Source: a virus. From it: 35,853 bases of DNA. Below are positions 1 through 6,997 of the stretch, piece by piece. Both the position numbers and the translations under genes were made by a program. The first letter of the stretch is position 1. The number at the start of each line of letters is the position of its first letter. The notes below the pieces were generated by a model, which was not told the origin of the DNA, did no database searches, and worked only from the letters and a program-made list of their open reading frames with translations. The stretch covers positions 1 through 35,853 of the IMG/VR virus record IMGVR_UViG_3300028558_000068; one strand, written 5' to 3'.

Positions 1-91
1 AAGAAAGGGGCTTTGGTTTTGAAGCCGTGGCCCTCATCTGGCACTTCCGTGCGCCTCTGTGTTGGGATGGTACCACACACGACGAGTCCAT
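1..91. other. left-end gene-free stretch
   Basis: Downstream of the last late gene. Two short inverted repeats are visible: GGCTT/AAGCC on the minus strand at about 9-26, followed only by CCTTTCTT, and GGCAC/GTGCGCC at about 40-55. Neither is a convincing terminator. If the molecule is circular, the late transcript would run from here into the strong hairpins at the right end of the window. Confidence 0.4.
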
Positions 92-328
92 TCAATGCAC
101 GACCTCCTTGTGCTCGGTGAGCGCGGTAAGACAGAAGTCAACGACTTCTTCGGCCAGATATTGCTCAACGTAGTGAGAAATCCATTTCTCGGCCTGTTGA
201 TTGTAGGCGATGTACCCTTTGGCAATCGCCGCCTTCGCAAACACTTCGGTTGGTTTACATTTCAGCACTCGTGCCGCATCTTCCACGATTGACGTTTCTC
301 CGGCATGATAACGACAAAACCGTTCCAC
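92..328 (-). CDS. hypothetical protein, 78 aa, last gene of late region
   Basis: I do not recognise this protein. It is a soluble, mixed-charge, probably helical protein with two cysteines and no membrane segment. The start is GTG, chosen because an almost perfect Shine-Dalgarno (AAGGAGGT) lies six bases upstream. This is one of the few strong ribosome binding sites in the window. An overlapping ATG one base away opens only a 22-codon frame. A TAAAAT box lies upstream without a clear -35. Being last in the late direction, it may be an accessory gene. Confidence 0.6.
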   Translation of the reverse strand: MERFCRYHAGETSIVEDAARVLKCKPTEVFAKAAIAKGYIAYNQQAEKWISHYVEQYLAEEVVDFCLTALTEHKEVVH

Positions 329-384
329 ATAGCACCTCCTTTGTAAGAACATCTCCCAGCTATTTTAGGCCGTTGGGAATAGGC

Positions 385-1143
385 TCACTTACTAATTGCA
401 CCTAGCTCTACAATTTGGGGAAGATACGAAGCATCAAACCAGCCAACACCTCCTTGCCCATAGTTTGACCCCCAATCGTTGACGAAATACTGAACATTGG
501 GATTAGGATTCATAATGCCATACACTTTCGCCATGTCCTGTGAAATGAGAACTATAAAATGGTCGTCTACATATGTTCCAAGTTTAAGAGGAAAAATATC
601 CTGCGGAAGCCATGAGGGATTATAGAAACCTGTGCCGAGGTGGATACGAGCACCTACCATGTGAAATGTATTTACGATGTGCTGTAGGTCAGTCCAAGAA
701 AAAGGTGCATTGGCAAAACCATAGAAGTTGATACGGCGTGGCATGGCGTTCTTCACTAGTGCTTGAGTGATGTTGCTGGCCGAGTCGTAGGTACTTAACG
801 GCTCTTGTACGTCTTGTTCCAAAAGCGTTTCATCGCATGAGCCACTGTTTTGCGCCGCTTGGAATAGGGTACGCATATCCGAGCCGCTAGAAAGAGGTAA
901 GCCGTCAAGCAGGCGATTCTGAATCCAACAGTATTCCATTGAGAGCACCGAGCCAGGATTAGCGAAATTGAGGAGCGTGGCCAGCATACCGGCACCGCAG
1001 GAGGGTTCAATACTGCCCTGATTGTAGATGTGAGGAACGAATGAGGCAGGAATGGCGGCCTGAGCAGGTACGTCGTTTATATCCCAATCCCGCAAGTCTA
1101 AGGCACGTTCTACGGCACCGATGAAGTTGTTTACTAGGTTCAT
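385..1143 (-). CDS. papain-like (C1 family) cysteine peptidase
   Basis: A 252-residue protein with the layout of a papain-fold peptidase. An oxyanion glutamine and nucleophile region occurs as YNQGSIEPSCGAG (Gln42, Cys49), like the NQGxCGSC of papain. A histidine follows in DDHFIVLI (His195), then an asparagine in VNDWGSNYGQGGVGWF (Asn222), matching the NSWGxxWGxxGY block. There is no propeptide or signal peptide, so it is either cytoplasmic, acting late on host or virion protein, or packaged. The gene overlaps the next one by four bases (ATGA). The family is common in eukaryotes and known in bacteria, but is an unusual phage cargo. The catalytic motifs make the fold likely; the substrate is unknown. 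Confidence 0.75.
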   Translation of the reverse strand: MNLVNNFIGAVERALDLRDWDINDVPAQAAIPASFVPHIYNQGSIEPSCGAGMLATLLNFANPGSVLSMEYCWIQNRLLDGLPLSSGSDMRTLFQAAQNSGSCDETLLEQDVQEPLSTYDSASNITQALVKNAMPRRINFYGFANAPFSWTDLQHIVNTFHMVGARIHLGTGFYNPSWLPQDIFPLKLGTYVDDHFIVLISQDMAKVYGIMNPNPNVQYFVNDWGSNYGQGGVGWFDASYLPQIVELGAISK

Positions 1144-1391
1144 TTTTGTAATTGGCTAATCTGTGTTTTTAATTCAGAGCGGGCGGTTTGAAAAGTATAA
1201 ATTACTAACCCTATAATAGCACCGCCAATAAGTATCACCATAGATGACCCTCCTAAAATACGATTACGCCAACCCTCCAATGAAGTGACACGGCCATTTG
1301 TTCGCATGGTCTGCGCTTCAATACGCTTCAAATACTCAATCACCTCTGTGTGTTGAGCATCAAGTTCACGATTGGAGTAAGGAGTTTCCAT
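1140..1391 (-). CDS. small membrane protein, holin/XhlA-like
   Basis: An 83-residue protein. The N-terminal half is a charged helix (RELDAQHTEVIEYLKRIEAQ), followed by a linker (TNGRVTSLEGWR), one strong membrane helix (GSSMVILIGGAIIGLVIYTF, residues about 49-68) and a short helical tail. This layout resembles the XhlA/hemolysin-type membrane proteins found in phage lysis modules. The start METPYSN is preferred over an upstream in-frame ATG because the upstream gene stops one base before it. A role in lysis or membrane anchoring is inference. Confidence 0.6.
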   Translation of the reverse strand: METPYSNRELDAQHTEVIEYLKRIEAQTMRTNGRVTSLEGWRNRILGGSSMVILIGGAIIGLVIYTFQTARSELKTQISQLQK

Positions 1392-1392
1392 G

Positions 1393-1530
1393 TCATTGGC
1401 ACGCAATACACACTTTAGCCTCGTCGTCTGCGGGGTCGGTGATTGCGCTTAAGTCCACGTTCTTTAACGAAGCGGCGATAGCTTCACGCTCCTTGATAAT
1501 CTCTGCTTTGCGTTGGTCGTCTATTATCAT
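1393..1530 (-). CDS. hypothetical 45-aa protein
   Basis: A short ORF starting MIIDDQRKAEIIKEREA and ending CIACQ. It fits exactly between its neighbours: one base separates its stop from the next start, and it follows closely on the coiled-coil gene. It is acidic and probably helical, with a C-terminal CxxC. The tight packing is the main reason to call it. No function recognised. Confidence 0.5.
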   Translation of the reverse strand: MIIDDQRKAEIIKEREAIAASLKNVDLSAITDPADDEAKVCIACQ

Positions 1531-1531
1531 G

Positions 1532-1888
1532 TTATTTAATGGTTTGCATTGGCCTTGCTACCTGCAACTGATTGGAAACTGGTGCGGTGAATGTGCGATT
1601 GCTAGAAACAGCCAATGCATTGAGTTTGTCCGTCACTTGCGGCAAAAGAGCATCTATGTCGTCTTTCTGTGCTTGGAGAGCGGCAATTTGAGTGGCAAGG
1701 TCATCTGATTGTGTTTGCAGGTCTGTCACTGTGGTGGTGGTCGTTTTGGTCACTACTAAATTATCGCCAGTAACAATAGAACCATCTTGCGTGGTTATGG
1801 GGTCGGTGGGAGAGCTGGTTTCCACAACCTGCACCTGAAGAGCCGAAACATCTTGTGCGCCACTGTCATCTTGAATGTTAATTTGCAT
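1532..1888 (-). CDS. coiled-coil structural-type protein, 118 aa
   Basis: Thr/Ser/Val-rich N-terminal half, with a run of six threonines, followed by a heptad-like helix (LQTQSDDLATQIAALQAQ, residues about 57-74) and a short tail. It sits directly after the signal-peptide lectin gene, two bases from its stop. The composition resembles small phage tail or baseplate accessory proteins, but I do not recognise a family. No signal peptide or membrane segment is visible. Confidence 0.6.
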   Translation of the reverse strand: MQINIQDDSGAQDVSALQVQVVETSSPTDPITTQDGSIVTGDNLVVTKTTTTTVTDLQTQSDDLATQIAALQAQKDDIDALLPQVTDKLNALAVSSNRTFTAPVSNQLQVARPMQTIK

Positions 1889-1890
1889 GG

Positions 1891-2634
1891 TTAAAATGCC
1901 GCATGGGCGTTAAACGACTGATAATAAAGCTGTGCTACATCGCTCGCCGACAATGCTCTTGAATAAAAGCGAACATCATCAAGCGTCCCTTTCAGAAATG
2001 GCGAACCGTAGTCGGTATTCGTTCCCCAGAAATCCCCAGCCGTCGTGTCACTTAACGTGCCGCCGATTGCTGAACCGACCACCGGAGCCGCCGTGTCAAC
2101 GTAGAGAATTATATTCGTATTGTAGTTCACCACCCCAACTATAAAATGCCATTTTCCGTCTACGGCATTAACCACGGAATTAACGGCACTATCTGAACCC
2201 ACTGAATTGCCTATGTCCCAACGAACACACGTTTGTGCGCATTGTACCGAAAGGCGAGTTTCGGCATTACTGAACGTATTGGAACGCCGTGAAAAAAGGA
2301 TGCCGTTGTTTGGTGAGCCGTTATCTTTGAACCACGCAGTGACGGTGTAGCTATTGTTCAGAGAGAGCGAAGCGCTTTGTGGAACTTTTATGTAATTCGT
2401 TGAACCGTCAAATACAAGAGCTTGTCCCATTTTTCCGCTTGCCAGCGTTTCTGTGCCGTGGAGCGTTCCGGTGTTTGCATTACCACTTCCGTCAGTGACA
2501 GTGGTGCCGCTTATGTTGTTTGAGTCCAGCGTGAACCAACTATCAAGGGAGGAAGAACCGTATATGTCGGCTTGGACGGGCATATACCATGCCAGGAGTG
2601 CGATGACTGAAAGTGAAGCGAGTAATTTTTTCAT
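1891..2634 (-). CDS. secreted LamG/concanavalin-A-like lectin domain protein
   Basis: A 247-residue protein. Residues 1-22 are a clear Sec signal peptide (MKKLLASLSVIALLAWYMPVQA). The rest is one LamG-type jelly roll: GNANTGTLHGTETLASGKMG, ALVFDGSTNYIKVPQ, SYTVTAWFK, DGKWHFIVGVV, YVDTAAPV, and the closing GTLDDVRFYSRALSASDVAQLY, which is highly characteristic of the fold. The start is the MKKLL methionine, with the upstream stop one base away (TAAAATG), rather than a further in-frame ATG 54 codons upstream. Such domains bind glycans or proteins. The signal peptide implies export across the host membrane, which is odd for a virion protein and suggests host-surface decoration. Confidence 0.8.
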   Translation of the reverse strand: MKKLLASLSVIALLAWYMPVQADIYGSSSLDSWFTLDSNNISGTTVTDGSGNANTGTLHGTETLASGKMGQALVFDGSTNYIKVPQSASLSLNNSYTVTAWFKDNGSPNNGILFSRRSNTFSNAETRLSVQCAQTCVRWDIGNSVGSDSAVNSVVNAVDGKWHFIVGVVNYNTNIILYVDTAAPVVGSAIGGTLSDTTAGDFWGTNTDYGSPFLKGTLDDVRFYSRALSASDVAQLYYQSFNAHAAF

Positions 2635-2635
2635 T

Positions 2636-5600
2636 TTATTGTAGTCCCGCAGTTTGGCCGATAAGCAGATATTTTGTCGTAGACGTGGCTTGGGAAACGA
2701 GCCAGCTCCAAACGTCGCAGGTATTGGCTTGGGTACTGTTCCCAGGTTGCACGCCACCGGAGAAAGAAACCGAACCAGCGAACGTGATTGCTCCACCCGT
2801 ACCAGTGGAAGCGTTGCAGGTCGTCAAGGTCAAGTGCTGGCCAACAGCACCACCAGCCAAAGTAATGGTCATGGCTGAAGTGGAGTAACGAATGAGCTGA
2901 TTGGTTGAGGCACGAAAATCAACCGTCATGCTGGTGGTGGTAGCGGGTTGGGTTTCGGTGTTGAGAATTGCGCCAGAGGCCACAGTAAAAGCTGTCCAGG
3001 GACTGGTGGTGCCTATACCAAGCGCCGTAACGATTGAAGAAGAAGCAGTGGTGCTTGTTGCGGTGAAGAATGGCATTTCAAGATTTATGCCGGTATTGAG
3101 ATAGGTGTTGTTGCCGGAATTGGTGAAATAGTTTGAGCCTGCCCCTGCCGCTGTCCATGAAAGATTACCGGAGCCGTCAGTTGAAAGCAGGTTAGTGTTT
3201 GAGCCGCCCGTAATGGAAATGTTTGAGGTGGAGAAAGTTTGTTTTGCAGACCATGTATTTGCGTGTGAAAGATTGAGCGACGCTACTACCGAACCCGTGG
3301 TCGGAGAAACAGTCAGGGTGCTATCGGAGTTGGAAACTGATGAAACAGCGCCGCCACCCCCGCCTCCTATACACACTCCAGCGATGGCATAACAACCATT
3401 TTTAATGTTGATGCCAGCTGTGAGGGTAGATGTGGCGTAGGCATCAAGGTTTATGTAATTAGCAGTCGTGGAACCGATTGAAAGAAATGTACCAGGTGTG
3501 GAAGAAGAAATACCAAAGCGATTCACAATCAACCCCTCTGAGAAGTTGGAGAAAATTCCTCCATCACCTTGAAAGACATTTCCCGAAGCTCCTGAACCGC
3601 TACAGTCGTTACCACAGAGCGTTCCGTCGTTTAAGTCTATGGTTCCCGTATTCATTGTCAGAGTGGAACCGAGCAGGTCTACTCCATTGGGGAATCTCAC
3701 GCCACTGCCAGAAGAATTGCTGTAGTCCATTTCTTCCACGTTACTCGTGTCATAGAGGCTACGGAGTGATGTGTCCATATTTCTCGGAATCAAAACGCCT
3801 CCGGCAAAAACGTTCAGCGCTGTCGTTGAAGTAGAAACAAAATAAGAAGCCATGGACGGATTCGTTGAGGTGCCAGGATAATTATTAGACGAAGTGATGA
3901 AGCCACTGTCATTGGTCAGTTGTGAGGTGGCCAGTTTCTGCCAAAAAGCATTAGTGCTGTTGGAAATAAGTACCGTGCTGGAAGCGCCGATAGTAGTCAA
4001 ACCTGTTCCTCCGTTGGCAATACCTACCGTACCGAGTGAAATTGCTCCGCCAGGGCCGACGTGATTGAAAGCAGTGCAGGAAAGTGGAGAGGTACAGCTT
4101 TCGCTTGAAGTGGCCACACTGGAAAGAAGTGCGGGCGTAGGTGTGGTCGTCGTCCAGTAAGCAAGTTGGCCTACAACAGGCACTGAAGAGGTTGAAACAT
4201 TTCCACCGCCGCCTCCCCCACCACCAGAAGCTGAAATAGTAATAGGCGAAGAACCAAAAATAGTGAATGGATTGCAGGTGGCGTTGCCGGCACAGGTGGC
4301 CGTGGTCGTTGGCGTGGTGGCTACGGAACCAAAGCCGGTAGCTATAAGCGGCTGGCCAACAGTGAGCGCAGAAAGTGTTTGCGACAACACATTTGCGGCA
4401 ATTGCACCCTGGCGTTCATAGGGTGTTATTGACTGATTCATTGCAGAAAGGAATGCTCTGGCAATGTTTAAGTGGCCAAGGTCGTTCGGGTGTACTCCAG
4501 TAATCTGGTTGGCTTCCGGTATATATTCTGAGGAGGCGTCCACATATACGATAGAAAGTCCGTCGCTGGCGAGCAGGTTAACGGTATTTAATCCTATTTG
4601 GTTGAACATTGCCACAGCCGCATCAGAACCAGCATTGTAGGGAGAACTACCTGAAATAGCATACGTTGAAGCTGTCATGCGGAGAACATTGCCGGCAAAT
4701 ACACGAGGCATTGTTATATCTCGGACACCACCATTTGAGGAAACGTAGTCCAGGTACACTTGACCGCCCGTGTCTTTTAGCACAACAGTATGCACGCTAT
4801 TTTGTAAGCCGCCGAAACGAGCCGCCGCAGGGTAGAAACTATACCCATCGTTAGAATGGCCGCCGGAAGTTCCTTGGTTTATGTTTCCATAATCAACGCC
4901 GTCAATGTTCACATCAAGCGTGGTGGCAACTCCTGGAAATGCGGTGTACCCGACATAGATGGCCGTACCGTATTGAGTGGTGGTTGCGGTGGAACCTATT
5001 GCTGTTGCTTGGAACGTACCGTGGTTTCCGTAAAGAGCACCGGCCAAGCCCCAGCCAGCATCGAAAGTAAAAGAACCATAAGGGCCGCCCGTGTCTGCCC
5101 ATGTTTTCATGCTGTCAGGAATAGCTAGGTATGCATAGGCGGCCATGACTTCCTGCGTCCAACCTGTAAGACCAACAGCAGAAGTACCCTCATATCGCAT
5201 ATCGTTATACCCAAAGAGTGTCGTGGCGATACTTGAAGTAGCAACAACATGCACATAAATTGTTTCCCTCAAAAGGTCAACGAGTGTGCGAGATGATTCT
5301 CCGTGGTTTACAAAAATTGAGTCAGTTGAAGACCCGATGCGGTTTACATAGGCATTGCTCTGAACGGAAGCACCAACGCCATTGGTGATGGAATCTCCAT
5401 ACGAGTCGGTAGGAAGTTGACTGTATGATGCAGTCATGTATGACGAAGTTGCGGCATTCAGTATGGCATATCCACCAGGCACATTCCCTTGTCCATTGCT
5501 TGTGCCTAAACAGATTCCTAAAACAGAAACACACCCACCATTTAATTTAATACCACCGGCAAAAGTAGAAGTGGCTGTTGAAGTAGCTGTGATATAACCA

Positions 5601-5800
5601 ACCGTTGGAGAGGTAGTGCCTGAAAGATGTAATTGCGAACCTCCAACAAGTAATGTACCAGCAGGAATTGCGGTAAACCCAGTGCCACCTTGTGGAACTG
5701 TAATTCCTCCCGATGTTTGAGCTTGCACAAAAGTTACAGTGCCAAATACTGCCAAAGTTGCGATACCAAGAACTGAAAGTGATTTTAGTATTTTTTTCAT
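2636..5800 (-). CDS. tail-fibre-like protein with signal peptide and SGNH hydrolase domain
   Basis: A 1054-residue protein. Residues 1-27 look like a Sec signal peptide (MKKILKSLSVLGIATLAVFG then TVTFVQA). A GGTG-type fibre motif follows, then an SGNH/GDSL hydrolase: block I GDSIT (135-139), block III GYND (197-200) and block V HPNDLGH (437-443), with a beta-rich insert between. The C-terminal 600 residues are Thr/Ser-rich beta repeats ('STFAGG', 'GIGTTSP') and poly-Gly hinges, as in fibre and Parcubacteria surface proteins. The two Cys pairs in GGCVSVLGIC and NGCYAIAGVC are duplicated modules. It probably deacetylates or cleaves an ester on surface glycan. The start one base after the upstream stop (TAACATG) is preferred to a methionine four codons earlier. 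Confidence 0.8.
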   Translation of the reverse strand: MKKILKSLSVLGIATLAVFGTVTFVQAQTSGGITVPQGGTGFTAIPAGTLLVGGSQLHLSGTTSPTVGYITATSTATSTFAGGIKLNGGCVSVLGICLGTSNGQGNVPGGYAILNAATSSYMTASYSQLPTDSYGDSITNGVGASVQSNAYVNRIGSSTDSIFVNHGESSRTLVDLLRETIYVHVVATSSIATTLFGYNDMRYEGTSAVGLTGWTQEVMAAYAYLAIPDSMKTWADTGGPYGSFTFDAGWGLAGALYGNHGTFQATAIGSTATTTQYGTAIYVGYTAFPGVATTLDVNIDGVDYGNINQGTSGGHSNDGYSFYPAAARFGGLQNSVHTVVLKDTGGQVYLDYVSSNGGVRDITMPRVFAGNVLRMTASTYAISGSSPYNAGSDAAVAMFNQIGLNTVNLLASDGLSIVYVDASSEYIPEANQITGVHPNDLGHLNIARAFLSAMNQSITPYERQGAIAANVLSQTLSALTVGQPLIATGFGSVATTPTTTATCAGNATCNPFTIFGSSPITISASGGGGGGGGNVSTSSVPVVGQLAYWTTTTPTPALLSSVATSSESCTSPLSCTAFNHVGPGGAISLGTVGIANGGTGLTTIGASSTVLISNSTNAFWQKLATSQLTNDSGFITSSNNYPGTSTNPSMASYFVSTSTTALNVFAGGVLIPRNMDTSLRSLYDTSNVEEMDYSNSSGSGVRFPNGVDLLGSTLTMNTGTIDLNDGTLCGNDCSGSGASGNVFQGDGGIFSNFSEGLIVNRFGISSSTPGTFLSIGSTTANYINLDAYATSTLTAGINIKNGCYAIAGVCIGGGGGGAVSSVSNSDSTLTVSPTTGSVVASLNLSHANTWSAKQTFSTSNISITGGSNTNLLSTDGSGNLSWTAAGAGSNYFTNSGNNTYLNTGINLEMPFFTATSTTASSSIVTALGIGTTSPWTAFTVASGAILNTETQPATTTSMTVDFRASTNQLIRYSTSAMTITLAGGAVGQHLTLTTCNASTGTGGAITFAGSVSFSGGVQPGNSTQANTCDVWSWLVSQATSTTKYLLIGQTAGLQ

Positions 5801-5801
5801 G

Positions 5802-6854
5802 TTATAAACCAAAAATTGAACCGTTAATTCCTACAGGGATTGAAAGTGTTACCGTAGTTGTTCCTGACCACGTTATCGCTCCACCAGTTTTCTGATACAT
5901 TGCTCCGTTGATAATTAAGAAAGTGGGAGCCGAGGTAAAAGTAAATGAAGTATTGCTGTCATCTATTATACCAGTTGCAGTAAGCACAGCCAAACCAGAA
6001 ACGCCTATTCCGAAGATGCTTCCGTTCACGCCGACAGGGATTGTTAGTGTTATATTCAGGCCCGACAAAGACCACACGGTATTTTGCTGATAGGTTATTC
6101 CGTTTATCACAAGAAATGTTGGTGCTGAAGCGGCAACAAATGAAACATTAGAATCATCAACAGTTCCGGTGATAGTAATTGCTGAGATACTTCCTCCACC
6201 ACCTCCTCCACCTACAACAGAAAGAGGCGAAGAAGGTGTACCATTCCCCGTAAGGGTTGAATCATGTGAAACAATCCCATTTGTAGTTGTTTTATTGAGT
6301 AAATATTCTGTGCGTTTATCAAGAATAGAAATAGCTCTATCAAGATTTGGTTGTTGAATAAAAATATCAGTTCCCCTTATGGCAGAGATATCTAAACGTT
6401 CATTGTCTTTGAGGGCTTCTAACTTATCTCTTAGGATTTCAGCATTTTCTGTGATAGCAACCTCTTTAATTTCGTTAGTAATTTTAGTTATTTCTGTGAT
6501 AGTAGGTTGCTCTTTTATCGTCTCAATCCTTTCAATGATTTTCTCAACAACCGGAACAGTAATCTGTGAGGCAATTTCTGCTTTGTCTTTTTCGGTTAAT
6601 ACATAATCATCACCATCAAAATAATCTAAACCCTTTTCTGGTGTATAACCATCGTCGCCATCAGTACCCTTGACCTGTTCAAGAATGTCGCTAAGAGAAG
6701 GTAAAGAACCATCAACCTTTTTAGAAATTTCGCCAATAGATTTCTCTAATCTTTCTTCAACAGAATCAATATGTTGTAAGAGAACAACCTGCGAGGGGTC
6801 ACGGAGAGCAGACACCACGGCTAGTTTCTTGAGTTTTTTAGGGTCTAGTTTCAT
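5802..6854 (-). CDS. tail fibre/spike protein with C-terminal repeat
   Basis: A 350-residue protein with an N-terminal charged coiled-coil region. It carries the phage fibre motif DGDDGYTPEKGLDYFDGDDY (about 65-84) and VLTEKDKAEIA, then a helical stretch rich in Ile/Glu/Thr, a poly-Gly hinge (eight Gly) and two copies of a beta repeat. Each copy contains DDSNxSF, SAPTFLxINGxxYQ and IPVGxNGSIFG. The GxDGYTPxKGxDYFDG pattern is known from many phage fibre or baseplate-linker proteins. It probably links the SGNH fibre, its downstream neighbour, to the tail. Its stop and the neighbour's start are one base apart. Confidence 0.75.
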   Translation of the reverse strand: MKLDPKKLKKLAVVSALRDPSQVVLLQHIDSVEERLEKSIGEISKKVDGSLPSLSDILEQVKGTDGDDGYTPEKGLDYFDGDDYVLTEKDKAEIASQITVPVVEKIIERIETIKEQPTITEITKITNEIKEVAITENAEILRDKLEALKDNERLDISAIRGTDIFIQQPNLDRAISILDKRTEYLLNKTTTNGIVSHDSTLTGNGTPSSPLSVVGGGGGGGSISAITITGTVDDSNVSFVAASAPTFLVINGITYQQNTVWSLSGLNITLTIPVGVNGSIFGIGVSGLAVLTATGIIDDSNTSFTFTSAPTFLIINGAMYQKTGGAITWSGTTTVTLSIPVGINGSIFGL

Positions 6855-6855
6855 A

Positions 6856-6883
6856 TTGACATTGTTAGTGGTTGTGGTATACT
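6856..6883 (+). promoter_or_regulatory. sigma70 promoter for counter-oriented small gene
   Basis: TTGACA, 16-base spacer, TATACT preceded by TG(G) (extended -10), reading against the late region. The ATG of the small membrane gene lies seven bases after the -10, so the message would begin at or next to the start codon (leaderless). Confidence 0.75.
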
Positions 6884-6889
6884 GGGGAT

Positions 6890-6997
6890 ATGACGTTTAT
6901 CCTCTGGCTAATACTTTGTGTCATCTGTCCACCGTTAGGGTTCCTAGTTGCTGTAGGATATGTTGTTTTGTTGATATTTAGAATCATAGTAGGTTAA
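6890..6997 (+). CDS. 35-aa membrane protein, counter-transcribed 'moron' gene
   Basis: The 35 residues (MTFILWLILCVICPPLGFL then VAVGYVVLLIFRIIVG) are almost wholly hydrophobic. The CPPLGFL turn resembles the PPLG of Pmp3/YqaE-type small membrane proteins, but the protein is shorter. It runs opposite to every neighbour and fills the gap exactly: its TAA directly abuts the TAA of the minus-strand gene. A consensus promoter ends seven bases before its ATG. This is the usual layout of a moron, a gene expressed independently of the lytic late programme, for example to alter host membrane or exclude other phages. The 40-codon minus ORF in the same gap lacks such support. Confidence 0.65.
   Translation: MTFILWLILCVICPPLGFLVAVGYVVLLIFRIIVG

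Noticed and set aside
34-292. Overlapping ORFs on both strands at the left end
   Set aside because: They overlap the minus-strand gene with a strong Shine-Dalgarno and show biased, low-information sequence (Arg/Pro-rich or antisense).
1298-1708. 136-aa plus-strand ORF
   Set aside because: It is antisense to three tightly packed minus-strand genes and has no promoter or recognisable protein features; it is a shadow.
6890-6990. 40-codon minus-strand ORF in the same gap
   Set aside because: Polar, featureless product with no promoter or coupling; the plus-strand ORF has a consensus promoter and a coherent membrane protein.
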